NCBI RefSeq assembly: GCF_041807705.1
Contig: NZ_JBGTYY010000006.1
Coordinates: forward strand, 1-64,000
Length of the DNA: 64,000 bases
Source of the DNA: Mannheimia sp041807705
Lineage (GTDB): Bacteria > Pseudomonadota > Gammaproteobacteria > Enterobacterales > Pasteurellaceae
Reading direction: 5' to 3'
The stretch's first letter is position 1, and each line of letters starts with the position of its first letter. Made by a program: the position numbers and the translations under genes. Positions 1 through 8,764 of the stretch are shown here, piece by piece. Below the pieces are notes generated by a model, which did not search any database, was not told the origin of the DNA, and was given only the letters and a program-made list of their open reading frames with translations.

Positions 1-118
1 TTGAGCTATATTTGAAAGAATGCGAATGGCGTTTTAATCACAGTGACTTAAAATCTCAAATATTCCTTTTAAAACAATTGGTTAAAGGGGGTTTAGGTTA
101 GTTATCTAGGACAGCCCC
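1..118 (+). mobile_element. Right end of an IS1595/IS1016-type insertion sequence (cut by window edge)
   Basis: The first 118 bases hold the 3' end of a transposase frame followed by a terminal sequence whose complement reads GGGGCTGTCCTAGATAACTA. That resembles the terminal inverted repeat of IS1016-like elements of Pasteurellaceae and Neisseria. The element would end at about 118. The left part lies outside the window, so completeness and target duplication cannot be judged. Family assignment rests on the C-terminal residues and the terminus only. Confidence 0.7.
3..101 (+). CDS. IS1595-family transposase, C-terminal fragment (5' end outside window)
   Basis: Frame 3 is open from the window start and ends with TAG at 99-101, giving about 32 residues. 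These begin ELYLKECEWRFNHS and end LLKQLVKGGLG. The KECEWRFNHR-like segment followed by a short helix is typical of the extreme C-terminus of IS1016-type DDE transposases. The catalytic domain would be upstream of the window. Whether the full gene is intact cannot be told. Confidence 0.65.
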   Translation, partial: ELYLKECEWRFNHSDLKSQIFLLKQLVKGGLG

Positions 119-156
119 AAAAATTTACTAATTTCAACCGCTTGCAGCTAGCTTGA

Positions 157-435
157 TTATCGTCTATTTTGCTTCTGCTTTAATAGAAATAATGCAAGCA
201 ACCCTAATGCAGAATAACCCACTCCTTTGGTTTTCAAGAATTTTTTCAGCATAAACTCTAACACAGCTGTTGTTGCAACGGGAGATGAAATAAGTGATAA
301 ACCCGTGTTTCTCGCTTGTTTAAAGGGTTGAATAATATCATTTCTGGTTTTATTCGTTTCCGCTTTAAAACGCATTCTCAGGGCGTTGCCTTTCATAATC
401 AAAAGCTCTTTTTCTGATAGTTTTAAATCTTCCAT
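157..435 (-). CDS. yqjK: YqjK-like small protein
   Basis: This 92-residue basic protein has a charged N-terminal half (residues 1-40), a hydrophobic stretch near residues 70-86 and a lysine/arginine-rich tail (KQKQNRR). It lies 3 bases after the YqjE-like gene and behind the YqjD-like gene, the same order as yqjD-yqjE-yqjK in E. coli, which is the main reason for the name. The ATG at 435 is preceded by a GGGAAG stretch that can serve as ribosome binding site. The biochemical role of YqjK is unknown. Similarity is weak, so the call leans on synteny. Confidence 0.6.
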   Translation of the reverse strand: MEDLKLSEKELLIMKGNALRMRFKAETNKTRNDIIQPFKQARNTGLSLISSPVATTAVLEFMLKKFLKTKGVGYSALGLLALFLLKQKQNRR

Positions 436-438
436 TTA

Positions 439-846
439 TTACTTCCCACTATTATCCTTAAAATTATCTTTAAAGGTTAATGCATTTTTAAATGCAGCAA
501 TATCTAATTTCAGCTCATCTAAGGTACTTTGCATAAAAGTCGTTTGTTTCTTCAATGAAGCTAAAATACCCCAAACAAAGAGTAATACTAATATTAAGCT
601 TATTCCTGAAATAGCAAAAAATACAACCACTCTATATTCAGGTAATAAATAATTATCTAGAGCAAATAATAAGCTCATAAATGAAAATAATAAAAATATA
701 AAGGCTAATAATGCTAAAACTAAAACAGAAACCAATTGATTTTTTTGTTCGTTAATCTCCAGCCTTGCCATTTCACCACGAACTTGTATTATTTCTAATA
801 AAGTAACAAGGCTATTTCTAAATCCAGATTTAATATTATCTAACAT
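439..846 (-). CDS. yqjE: YqjE family inner-membrane protein (phage holin-like fold)
   Basis: The 135-residue protein has a charged amphipathic N-terminus (residues 1-38), two hydrophobic segments at about 41-66 and 75-98, and a charged C-terminal helix. This layout is typical of the YqjE / Actinobacteriophage-holin-III-like family. An AAGGAAT ribosome site precedes the ATG at 846. It lies between the YqjD-like and YqjK-like genes and is probably cotranscribed with them. In E. coli the partner YqjD anchors ribosomes to the membrane in stationary phase; a related role here is inference only. Confidence 0.7.
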   Translation of the reverse strand: MLDNIKSGFRNSLVTLLEIIQVRGEMARLEINEQKNQLVSVLVLALLAFIFLLFSFMSLLFALDNYLLPEYRVVVFFAISGISLILVLLFVWGILASLKKQTTFMQSTLDELKLDIAAFKNALTFKDNFKDNSGK

Positions 847-869
847 ACCACATTCCTTGTATTAAACAA

Positions 870-895
870 TAAGCCACACCTAATAGGCGTGGCTT
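870..895 (-). terminator. Hairpin between yqjD and yqjE
   Basis: An inverted repeat with arms TAAGCCAC.CC and GG.GTGGCTTA lies in the gap between the two genes. On the minus strand it is followed by TTATTGTTT. It may be a partial terminator that reduces readthrough from yqjD into yqjE. Confidence 0.45.
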
Positions 896-936
896 AATTA
901 TCTAATTAAAATATTTTAATTAATTTAAAGAAATTA

Positions 937-1248
937 TTATCTTCTAGCAACTAAAACACCTAATAATAATCCAACCACACCAGCTACAGTAATTGCTTTA
1001 TATGGGTTATCGTGTACTAGGGTATCTGTTTGTTTTGCAACTTGTTTAGCACTATCAATAGTATCATCTTTTAAATTAGCAAAACGGTATTTTACATCAT
1101 CAAACTGTTCAGATAATCTGTGTTTTAGTTTTTTATATTCTTCTGTAGATGAATCTGATGTTTCGTTAAATAATTCTTCTGCATTTTTTAAAATTTCACG
1201 AATTTCATTCGTTAATTCTTCACGTTTTGCATCTAAGCTCTTAGCCAT
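937..1248 (-). CDS. yqjD: ElaB/YqjD/DUF883 family membrane-anchored protein
   Basis: The 103-residue product has a long highly charged helical region (residues 1-75, rich in K and E, likely coiled coil). A single C-terminal hydrophobic segment follows (about 84-100, AITVAGVVGLLLGVLVARR), ending in RR. This is the YqjD/ElaB plan: a C-tail anchored protein that in E. coli binds ribosomes at the membrane in stationary phase. The reading frame opens earlier, at 1281, but an AGGAGAG ribosome site five bases before the ATG at 1248 fixes the start there. It is the first gene of a yqjD-yqjE-yqjK unit. Confidence 0.8.
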   Translation of the reverse strand: MAKSLDAKREELTNEIREILKNAEELFNETSDSSTEEYKKLKHRLSEQFDDVKYRFANLKDDTIDSAKQVAKQTDTLVHDNPYKAITVAGVVGLLLGVLVARR

Positions 1249-1531
1249 AATTACTCTCCTTATATTTAGTGAATATGACATAAAACATAATTCATTTATG
1301 CTTCACTTAATAAAATACAGACCCTATACACATATGTCAATCTTTATTTTTCAACTTTATTTAATTTAATTTGGAAATTAAATAAACAACAAGTAATCAC
1401 AAAAAGCATTGCTTTTTATGCATTGGTCTTGCCAGTGACAACGAAGCTGTGAACAATCTTTGCAAGGATTGTGAATGATATTTTGCAAATTTTTTACCAG
1501 ATATGACCGCTTGTAAAATCAGTTAATGCTG
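1249..1531. other. Non-coding gap between yqjD and lyxK
   Basis: This 283-base AT-rich gap holds no credible gene. It contains the yqjD promoter region, a small hairpin around 1398-1420 (AAAAGCA/TGCTTTT), a second weak hairpin at 1455-1472 and an uptake signal (GACCGCTTGT) near 1507-1516. The hairpins may end lyxK transcription on the minus strand. Confidence 0.5.
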
Positions 1532-2992
1532 TTAAATCATTGTCTTCAGAGCCTCTGTCAGCTTTTGATAACGCTGATATTTTGCCTGATATGCTGCATA
1601 GTTTTCTGCATTTGGCTCGAATACTTGCATTTCTGCGTTGAGGGCTTGTACTTGGCTAATATCTACCCCAACACCTTGCATTGCCATTAATGCAGCACCT
1701 AAGCAGCCTGTTTCTTCCACTTGTGGTACTTCTAGCCTCATTCCTGTTAGATCTGCCAACATTTGCATCCAGACTTTCGATTTCACAGGTCCGCCTGTCA
1801 CTCGTAACACATTCGTTTGTGGGAAGCGAATAAACATACGGTTTAAGTGTGTCATTAAGCTAAACAACACCCCTTCATAAATCGCCTGTAGCAAGTGCAT
1901 TTGGGTGTGGTAAGACTGCATTCCGTAGAAGCTCGCCTGCATTCCTAAACCTGCATTTGAACCATAGAGGAACGGCACAAACAGTACCGAACTTTGAGCT
2001 GGTGGCAATGCCGCAATACCTTCGTTGATCTCTTGGTAGCTTAAATTACTCCACTGCTTCACAAACCACTCTAAATTACCTGCCGAAGTCGGGCTTGCTT
2101 CGTGGACAATAAATTTACCTGCCTCCGCATAACGCCCGTAAACAAAGGGGAGTTCTTGGTTCGGATCAAGATAATCCGTAATGCCACTTACCACCGACCA
2201 AGTGCCTAACACGACATTGAGTTTGGTTTCATCATCTAAACCTGCACAGCGAGCGGTTGAAACCACATCAAACAAGCCGCCAACAACAGGCGTACCTACA
2301 GCTAAACCGGTTAGTTTTGCCGCATCCTCAGTAACATAACCTGCTACTTTATTAGGCTCAATCACAGGCGGTAACTTTTCCAATACATCAGGCATATCGA
2401 GCAAATCCGCTAAATCTTGATCGTACTCTCCCTTCGCCATATTGTAGAGATTGCTTTCGGAGATATTCGTTTCTTCACAATACAGCTCTCCAGTTAAGCA
2501 AAAACGTAGATAATCGTGCGACATCAACACCGCTCCGATTTGTGCATAACGCTCAGGCTCATTTTGCTGTAACCATTTCAAAATCGAAACAGGGTGACCT
2601 GTCCAAAGCGTTTGACGAGTAATCGGGTAAAGTTTTTGCGGAATACCTTCTGCTTGCCACTGTTTGACAATTTCCAGCGAACGTTGGTCTGAAGATAAAA
2701 TTGCTCGCCCTAACGGCTGATTTTGTTTATCTAAGAAAAATGCGCCTTTGCCTTGAGCGGAAATACCAACACATTTAATATTTGTTGGATTTACGCCACT
2801 TTTTTCAACTGTTAAACGCACCACTTCCGCACAGACTGCCCACAACTGTGACATATCTCTTTCCGCATAACCTGCTGTGTCACTAATTACCGAGACACTT
2901 TCTCGATGAAGTGCTTGAATATTGCCGTGGTTGTCAAAAAGTGCGGCTTTGATAAAAGTACCGCCGCAATCAATGCCGAGAGTGTATTGCAT
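1532..2992 (-). CDS. lyxK: L-xylulose/3-keto-L-gulonate kinase (FGGY family)
   Basis: This 486-residue FGGY carbohydrate kinase has the N-terminal phosphate-binding motif LGIDCGGTFIKAALFD (residues 5-20) and the C-terminal ADENOSINE-type motif RVTGGPVKSKVWMQMLADL near 395-413. It would phosphorylate L-xylulose or 3-keto-L-gulonate inside the cell. It is the last gene of the yiaK-L-M-N-O-O-lyxK unit, as in Haemophilus and E. coli. A GGAAT ribosome site precedes the ATG at 2992. The expected next genes for the phosphorylated product (decarboxylase and epimerases, ulaD/E/F or sgb) do not follow it here. Substrate choice is inferred from context. Confidence 0.88.
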   Translation of the reverse strand: MQYTLGIDCGGTFIKAALFDNHGNIQALHRESVSVISDTAGYAERDMSQLWAVCAEVVRLTVEKSGVNPTNIKCVGISAQGKGAFFLDKQNQPLGRAILSSDQRSLEIVKQWQAEGIPQKLYPITRQTLWTGHPVSILKWLQQNEPERYAQIGAVLMSHDYLRFCLTGELYCEETNISESNLYNMAKGEYDQDLADLLDMPDVLEKLPPVIEPNKVAGYVTEDAAKLTGLAVGTPVVGGLFDVVSTARCAGLDDETKLNVVLGTWSVVSGITDYLDPNQELPFVYGRYAEAGKFIVHEASPTSAGNLEWFVKQWSNLSYQEINEGIAALPPAQSSVLFVPFLYGSNAGLGMQASFYGMQSYHTQMHLLQAIYEGVLFSLMTHLNRMFIRFPQTNVLRVTGGPVKSKVWMQMLADLTGMRLEVPQVEETGCLGAALMAMQGVGVDISQVQALNAEMQVFEPNAENYAAYQAKYQRYQKLTEALKTMI

Positions 2993-3009
2993 AAAATTAT
3001 TCCATTGCT

Positions 3010-3103
3010 GTAGGGACGCACTGAGTGTGTCCTTTATATGTAAAATATATTGAAAAAGAAACCGCTTGTCATATTAAAACGGACGCACGCAGTGCGTCCC
3101 TAC
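3010..3103. repeat. Pair of GTAGGGACGCA palindromic elements between lyxK and yiaO
   Basis: Two short palindromes lie in opposite orientation, at 3010-3032 (GGACGCACTGAGTGTGTCC core) and 3081-3103 (GGACGCACGCAGTGCGTCC core, ending CCCTAC). An uptake-signal half (ACCGCTTGT) lies between them. They belong to a family of GTAGGG(A/G)CG palindromes scattered through the intergenic DNA of this window. They may attenuate transcription between the second yiaO copy and lyxK. Confidence 0.7.
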
Positions 3104-3113
3104 GGTTTGCATA

Positions 3114-4097
3114 TTACTTCGCTAATTCATCAATCGCTTTCACCAGCTCATCGCCGTTTTTCTCGATAAACGCTTTGCGTGTTTCTGCCGATACTGCTTC
3201 TTTAAATGGCGTAGTATCTAGGTTATCCACAAATTCAATGCCTTCTTTCTTGAGTGAGTCGATAATTTTCTCCTCATTTTCAAGGTTAAGTTGGCGTTGA
3301 TATTTTCCTGCTTCTTGTGCGGCTTCAATTAACGCAGTTTGTTGTTCAGCAGGGAGTGCCTCAAATTTCGCTTTGTTAATGGCAACAATCAGTGGTGTGT
3401 AGCCGTGATTAGTGAAGCTGAAATATTTTTGTACTTCATATAATTTTGCAGACCAGAAAATGCCGATCGGGTGTTCTTGAGCATCTACCGCTTTGGTTTC
3501 TAATGCGGTGTAAAGCTCAGAAAGCGGCATTGGTACAGGGTTCGCTCCTAAAATAGAGAAGGCTTGAATATACATCGGGTTTTGGTTGGTGCGGATTTTT
3601 AACCCTTTGATGTCTTCCGGTTTGTTAATTGGGTGTTTAGAGTTAGAGAAAGCACGGAAACCCACTTCCCAAAACGCTAAGCCTTTTAAGCCTTGTGCTT
3701 CAAGGGATTTCAATAAGTCTTGCCCGATTTCGCCGTCTAACGCCTTATAAGCGTGTTCACGATCTTTAAAGATGAACGGAATATCAATCACATTTAGCTG
3801 TGGCACTAAGCCTGTGAAGTTGGACGAGCTAGACATCGCAATATCAATAGTTCCGCCACGCACTCCGCTGATTGCGGTTTGTGCATTGCCTAGTGTGCTA
3901 TCTGGGAAAAGCGTTAATTTCAGCTCTTTTTTCGATTTTTCTTGGAGCAAATCGTTAAATTTCTTTGCTGCAATGTGTTGTGTGTCGGAACGAGGGGCTT
4001 CATAAGCAAAGCGGAAAGAAGTTTCAGCTTGTGCGGTTGAGAAAATAGATAATCCTGCAACAAGGGCTGCAAGAGTTTTGAGATTGAAAAGTTTCAT
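3114..4097 (-). CDS. yiaO: TRAP transporter solute-binding protein, second copy (DctP/YiaO type)
   Basis: This 327-residue periplasmic protein has a signal peptide (residues 1-24, ending TAQA) and the DctP fold, with SELYTALETKAVDAQEHP around residues 193-210. It would bind a sugar acid, probably 2,3-diketo-L-gulonate, and deliver it to the YiaMN membrane subunits. It is a close tandem duplicate of the adjacent upstream gene; most of the sequence aligns without gaps, with divergence mainly at the C-terminus and in the mature N-terminus. An AGGAGAAA ribosome site precedes the ATG. The second copy may bind a different but related ligand. Confidence 0.88.
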   Translation of the reverse strand: MKLFNLKTLAALVAGLSIFSTAQAETSFRFAYEAPRSDTQHIAAKKFNDLLQEKSKKELKLTLFPDSTLGNAQTAISGVRGGTIDIAMSSSSNFTGLVPQLNVIDIPFIFKDREHAYKALDGEIGQDLLKSLEAQGLKGLAFWEVGFRAFSNSKHPINKPEDIKGLKIRTNQNPMYIQAFSILGANPVPMPLSELYTALETKAVDAQEHPIGIFWSAKLYEVQKYFSFTNHGYTPLIVAINKAKFEALPAEQQTALIEAAQEAGKYQRQLNLENEEKIIDSLKKEGIEFVDNLDTTPFKEAVSAETRKAFIEKNGDELVKAIDELAK

Positions 4098-4180
4098 TGT
4101 TTTTCTCCTACAAAATGTAGAGTCTATACAACAACTCCCCCCGTTAGGAGGGAGTTTTAGACTTATTAAATTAAGTCAAA

Positions 4181-5167
4181 TTAGTTCGCTAACGCATCCA
4201 CTTTTTTCAATAATTCATCGCCGTGTTTTTCGATGAATGCTTTACGCACTTCGGCTTCAATCGCCGCTTTAAACGGTGCGTTATCCACTTGTTCGATCAC
4301 TTCAATGCCTTTTTTGCGTAATTTTTCGATGATCTCTTTTTCGTTTTTCACATTGAGATCACGTTGGAATTGACCCGCTTCTCTCGCAGCTTCAACTAAT
4401 GCAGTTTGAAGTTCCGGGCTTAAGCCATCGAATTTCGCTTTGTTCATTACCACGATTAACGGAGTGTAGCCGTGATTGGTTAAACTTAGGTGTTTTTGTA
4501 CTTCAAATAATTTTGCTGACCAGAAAATACCGATTGGGTGTTCTTGAGCATCAACCGCTTTGGTTTCTAATGCAGTGTAAAGCTCAGATAATGGCATTGG
4601 CACCGGGTTACCGCCTAATAAGTTAAACGCTTGAATGTACATTGGGTTTTGGTTGGTACGCACTTTTAACCCTTTGATATCTTCAGGTTTGTTTACAGCG
4701 TGTTTAGAGTTAGAGAATGCACGGAAACCAACGTCCCAGAATGCCAAGCCTTTTAAGCCTTGTGCTTCTAAATCTTTTAATAAACCTTGACCGATTTCAC
4801 CGTCTAACACTTTGTAAACGTGCTCACGATCTTTGAAGATAAACGGAATATCGATCACGTTTAATTTTGGCTCTAAACCGGTGAAGTTTGGCGAACCTGA
4901 CATTTCGATATCAATGGTACCGCCACGCACACTGCTGATCATCGTTTGTGCGTTACCTAAGGTGCTGTCCGGGAATAATTTTAATTTGATTTCGCCTTTG
5001 GTTTTTTCTTTAAGGAGATCATCAAATTTTTTCGCTGCGATATGTTGGCTGTCGGAGCGTGGAGCTTCATAACCGAAACGTAATGAGACTTCCGCCATTG
5101 CTGATGAGCTCATTACCGCCACACCTGCTACTAACGCTGCCAAAGTTTTTAAGTTAAAAAGTTTCAT
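4181..5167 (-). CDS. yiaO: TRAP transporter solute-binding protein, first copy (DctP/YiaO type)
   Basis: The 328-residue product has a signal peptide (residues 1-25, ending AMA) and a full DctP domain including RTNQNPMYIQAF (about 165-176) and SELYTALETKAVDAQEHP. It serves as the periplasmic receptor of the tripartite ATP-independent transporter encoded by the two genes before it. The frame opens at 5203, but an AGGAGAACCCT ribosome site places the start at 5167, which also gives a normal signal peptide. The duplicate copy begins 83 bases downstream. Confidence 0.9.
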   Translation of the reverse strand: MKLFNLKTLAALVAGVAVMSSSAMAEVSLRFGYEAPRSDSQHIAAKKFDDLLKEKTKGEIKLKLFPDSTLGNAQTMISSVRGGTIDIEMSGSPNFTGLEPKLNVIDIPFIFKDREHVYKVLDGEIGQGLLKDLEAQGLKGLAFWDVGFRAFSNSKHAVNKPEDIKGLKVRTNQNPMYIQAFNLLGGNPVPMPLSELYTALETKAVDAQEHPIGIFWSAKLFEVQKHLSLTNHGYTPLIVVMNKAKFDGLSPELQTALVEAAREAGQFQRDLNVKNEKEIIEKLRKKGIEVIEQVDNAPFKAAIEAEVRKAFIEKHGDELLKKVDALAN

Positions 5168-5259
5168 AGGGTTCTCCTGTGATAAACAAATAGTGAGGTG
5201 CAAGCGGTCAGCTTTGCAACTTTTTTGCCATTTTTAACCACTTGCAAGGTTAAATTTAA

Positions 5260-6537
5260 TTACTGCATCCATTCCAACGGCACTAAAATCAGTGACGGGA
5301 AGAATACAAATAAGAGTAACAAGAAAATCATCATCATCAAGTAAGGGAATACACCCTTAGCGGCTTGGTCAAACGGTAATTTTGACACGCCTGTGATCAC
5401 GTTTAACACGTTGCCCACCGGTGGGGTAATTAAGCCGATTGACGTATTTAAGATGAACAACACACCGAAGTAAACCGGGTCGATACTGGCTTCTTCCACT
5501 AACGGCATCAATACCGGCGTTAAGATCAATACGGTTGGGGTTAAGTCCATCACCATACCGATAATAAATACCGCAAGTATAATCACCAATAACAGGGTGG
5601 TTGGGCTTTCAATTAACGGCTCTAACAGCTCGGTCAGCATCATTGGTAACTCTGCCACCGTAATTAACCAGCCTGTTACATTTGCGGCTGCCACTAAGAA
5701 CATTACTACTGCGGTGGTTTTGGCGGCTGCTAATACCACTTTGTATAAATCTTTGAATTTCATTTCACGATAAACAAAGAGTGAAACAATTAACGCATAA
5801 GCTGTTGCCACCGCACCTGCTTCGGTTGGGGTAAACATACCAGAGCGGAATCCGCCGATAATGATTACAGGCAATAACAACGCCCAAATACTGTTTTTAA
5901 ATGAAATACAAAGTTCTTCTTTGGTTGCTTTTGAGAAGGTCATTAAATCTAAGCGTTTTGCCTGCCACCACCAAAGTGCTGCTAAACAAATACCCATCAT
6001 AATGCCCGGGAAAATCCCTGCTAAGAAGAGCTTGGTAATCGATACACCACTTGCCACACCAAACACGATAAATGGAATGCTCGGTGGAATAATTGGGGCA
6101 ATAATCCCTGCTGTACCAATCAAACCTGCGGATTTATCAATCGGATAGCCTGTGGTTTTCATCATTGGCAATAACATTGCGGCAACTGCTGCGGTATCTG
6201 CCACCGCTGAACCTGAAAGGCTTGCCATAATCATTGCCGCAAGAATCGCCACAAAACCTAAACCGCCTCGTTTATGACCGACTAATTTCATCGGTAAGTC
6301 GATAATGCGTTTAGATAATCCACCCTCATTCATTATTTCACCTGCAAGAATGAAGAACGGAATTGCCATTAGCGAGAAACTGTCTGCACCGCTGACAATT
6401 TGTTGAGCCAAAATTTGAGCATCAAACAGATCTAAGTGGAACATTAACGCTACACCACACACCAACAGGGCGAATGCAACAGGAATGCCTAATAAAATCG
6501 AGCCTAGTAATACGGAAAGAAAGATTACAACTGTCAT
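5260..6537 (-). CDS. yiaN: TRAP transporter large permease subunit (DctM type)
   Basis: This 425-residue protein is hydrophobic throughout with about 12 membrane segments. It has DctM-family features such as LSGSAVADTAAVAAMLLPMM (about 108-127) and a C-terminal LNTSIGLITPPVGNVLNVI segment. It forms the sodium-coupled transport channel of the TRAP system. Its ATG overlaps the stop of the small subunit by four bases (ATGA), so the two are translationally coupled. Its order relative to the receptor genes matches yiaMNO of E. coli. Confidence 0.92.
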   Translation of the reverse strand: MTVVIFLSVLLGSILLGIPVAFALLVCGVALMFHLDLFDAQILAQQIVSGADSFSLMAIPFFILAGEIMNEGGLSKRIIDLPMKLVGHKRGGLGFVAILAAMIMASLSGSAVADTAAVAAMLLPMMKTTGYPIDKSAGLIGTAGIIAPIIPPSIPFIVFGVASGVSITKLFLAGIFPGIMMGICLAALWWWQAKRLDLMTFSKATKEELCISFKNSIWALLLPVIIIGGFRSGMFTPTEAGAVATAYALIVSLFVYREMKFKDLYKVVLAAAKTTAVVMFLVAAANVTGWLITVAELPMMLTELLEPLIESPTTLLLVIILAVFIIGMVMDLTPTVLILTPVLMPLVEEASIDPVYFGVLFILNTSIGLITPPVGNVLNVITGVSKLPFDQAAKGVFPYLMMMIFLLLLFVFFPSLILVPLEWMQ

Positions 6538-7016
6538 TTACTTTCTCCTTTCGCAATTACACCAATGGTTGCAATAATGCGTGCAATAATTAAGATACCG
6601 ATCAATACGCCTGCCACCGTGCTGGCAAGGAAAGTAATGCCTTGCGGTAAGCCTGAAATTGGGGCAAGGTTATTGAGGTTAAGATTAAATTGAATCCAGC
6701 TGCCATCTACAATTAAGTAGCAGCAGAACAACATCGCCAAATCTGTGAATACACTTAAAATGCTTCTGCCAACGGGCGATAATTTGTCTGTCAGCATTGT
6801 GACTCTAACATGTTGGTTTTCGCTAAACGCCAACACCGCTCCTAAGAACGCCAGCCAAACAAACATATAACGAGAAACTTCTTCGGTTACATTAATACTG
6901 CTGTTAAAACCGTAACGCAACACCACATTGAGGAAAACCAAAATCGACATTGCGGATAAAATAATGACCACTAATGCCTCTAAGGCTTTTCCAACTAATT
7001 GAGCAAAGGCTTTCAT
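6534..7016 (-). CDS. yiaM: TRAP transporter small permease subunit (DctQ type)
   Basis: The 160-residue protein has four hydrophobic segments (about 13-33, 49-67, 88-105, 128-150) and the DctQ-like stretch RYMFVWLAFLGAVLAFSENQHVRV in two pieces around residues 45-70. It associates with the large YiaN subunit. A GAGG ribosome site lies before the ATG at 7016, nine bases after the end of yiaL. The four-base overlap with yiaN supports fixed co-expression. Confidence 0.9.
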   Translation of the reverse strand: MKAFAQLVGKALEALVVIILSAMSILVFLNVVLRYGFNSSINVTEEVSRYMFVWLAFLGAVLAFSENQHVRVTMLTDKLSPVGRSILSVFTDLAMLFCCYLIVDGSWIQFNLNLNNLAPISGLPQGITFLASTVAGVLIGILIIARIIATIGVIAKGESK

Positions 7017-7024
7017 ACACTACC

Positions 7025-7486
7025 TCAAATTTCACTCATTTTAATTTTTACTACCACTTTGCGGATTTTCGCTTCGCCTGCAAAAATCGCCGTACGGTGG
7101 GTATCTTCGGGGAAGAATACGGCAAAATTTCCTGCTTCACAGCGGAACTCGTTTTCGTTTTGCACCGCTGAGTAGAATTTAATATCTCGTTCAGGGTTAT
7201 ATTCCACCGCCACAGGGTTATTGCCGGTATCAATAGATGCTGCCATCAACTCCACACCTTTATGCAAATACTGCACATCTAAATAATTTTCGTGAACTTC
7301 CGGCTGAAACGCAGATTTCTCTTTGGTATCAAGATCAAGCACTTGAACATAAATATCACGCTCTTTTAGCTCGTACACACCTGCTTCCATCGCATCAAAA
7401 TCGGTATTTTTTAAATACTCCAAAGCAAACTGAATGGCTTTTGGATACTGCTTAGGGTTGTAATTTGAAATATGACCGAAAAACAT
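7025..7486 (-). CDS. yiaL: YhcH/YjgK/YiaL family protein (DUF386)
   Basis: This 153-residue protein matches the YiaL family, small cupin-fold proteins found with sugar-acid and sialic-acid operons. Recognisable segments are FQPEVHENYLDVQYLHKGVE and FFPEDTHRTAI, which contribute the metal-binding His/Glu residues of the family. The frame extends upstream to 7612, but a GGAGCA ribosome site before the ATG at 7486 and the family's usual length fix the start. The precise reaction is not established; a role in handling the anomeric or lactone form of the substrate is a guess. Confidence 0.85.
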   Translation of the reverse strand: MFFGHISNYNPKQYPKAIQFALEYLKNTDFDAMEAGVYELKERDIYVQVLDLDTKEKSAFQPEVHENYLDVQYLHKGVELMAASIDTGNNPVAVEYNPERDIKFYSAVQNENEFRCEAGNFAVFFPEDTHRTAIFAGEAKIRKVVVKIKMSEI

Positions 7487-7615
7487 TTTTTGCTCCGTTT
7501 TTGCAAAAATTTGGGGAAATTTAACCGCTTGTATTGTTTTAAAATGATGGCGCAAGCGTCTTCGCTTGTGCCAAATTCTTAGCACCAACGTGGACGCTGG
7601 CGCTATCAACAATAC

Positions 7616-8620
7616 CTATAACGCCTGCAATTTCGCCCAAACTGTGTCGTCCACAGGAATGCCGTTAGCTTTATTGTCGGCAAGAATTTGTGTGAACTCG
7701 TGTCCCGGTAAACGCACCGCCACATCTGGGTCTGCACGCTCCGCGGTTTTCACATAATCAATGATACGGTTCAGTTTTTCGTCTTTAGTTTTGCCATCAA
7801 TTAAGCGATCCACTTCAATCGCAATATAAACTTGCGATACACAGTATTCATCATCTTTATCTTCGGTTACTGCTGCGGTTGATTCACCGTTAGAAAGCAG
7901 GGTTGCAATCATATCTAACACGATAGATAAACCTGAACCTTTCCAGAAGCCCATTGGCATTAAGCGGCGGTTTTTCTCCACAGTTGCTGGATCACGAGTT
8001 GGGTTGCCGTCATCATCAAAACCCGCATCAACAAAGGTTTGGCGACCAGCTAAGCGGTGAACTTCCAACATACCGTAAGAGTACATTGAGCAAGACATAT
8101 CCACCATTGTGATTGGGTTAGTTGGCACGGCAATAATTAACGGGTTCGTCCCGATACGGCACTCTTTCGCCCCCCAAGGTGGCATAACCGCTAAGGCGTT
8201 TGTCCAGCAGATACCGATATAGCCTTTCTCCGCCGCTTGCCAGCCGTAAGAACCGCCACGCATCCAGTGGTTTGCATTACGCAGAGCCACCACACCGATA
8301 CCGTTTTGGGAAGCTAGCTCCATTGCTCTATCCATCATTTTTTTCGCCGTTAAGTTACCGATGGCCTGATGAGCGTCCCACTGTTCAATCGCCCCTAATG
8401 AAAGCACTTTGGTTGGCACGGCTTCTGGCACAATGTCGCCATTCTCTAATTGTTGAATAAAGCGAGGGAAGCGGTTTACCCCGTGTGAATAAGCACCTGC
8501 TTGGGTTGTATCTGCAAACACCGTTGCACACTCTTCTGCGATCTCTTCACGCACATTGCGAGCAAGTAATACACGTTTAAATTGGGCTTTTAAGTCATCA
8601 TAGGAAACTCGAATAGTCAT
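7616..8620 (-). CDS. dlgD: 2,3-diketo-L-gulonate reductase
   Basis: The 334-residue protein belongs to the malate/L-lactate dehydrogenase (YlbC/YiaK) family. Family residues include the catalytic His in the AYSHGVNRFP segment (about 43-52), the NHWMRGGSYGWQAAEKG stretch (about 116-132) and GFWKGSGLSIVLDM (about 230-243). It reduces 2,3-diketo-L-gulonate to 3-keto-L-gulonate with NAD(P)H, the first cytoplasmic step of this ascorbate-breakdown route. It heads the operon that imports the same compound. Length equals that of E. coli YiaK to within a few residues. Confidence 0.92.
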   Translation of the reverse strand: MTIRVSYDDLKAQFKRVLLARNVREEIAEECATVFADTTQAGAYSHGVNRFPRFIQQLENGDIVPEAVPTKVLSLGAIEQWDAHQAIGNLTAKKMMDRAMELASQNGIGVVALRNANHWMRGGSYGWQAAEKGYIGICWTNALAVMPPWGAKECRIGTNPLIIAVPTNPITMVDMSCSMYSYGMLEVHRLAGRQTFVDAGFDDDGNPTRDPATVEKNRRLMPMGFWKGSGLSIVLDMIATLLSNGESTAAVTEDKDDEYCVSQVYIAIEVDRLIDGKTKDEKLNRIIDYVKTAERADPDVAVRLPGHEFTQILADNKANGIPVDDTVWAKLQAL

Positions 8621-8764
8621 TTTGAATACCTCAAGATTTAAGATTTAAAATTTCAAATAGTAAAATTACGTTTCATAAGGTACTCCTAAGACACTTCAAA
8701 GTCAATGAAAGCAAAAAGATAAAAATCATTAATAATCAATAGGTTATAAAAAATTTTGTAAATT

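Noticed and set aside
7487..7612. Upstream extension of yiaL (42 extra residues)
   Set aside because: A good ribosome site and the family length both support the internal ATG at 7486. The extension is basic and non-conserved.
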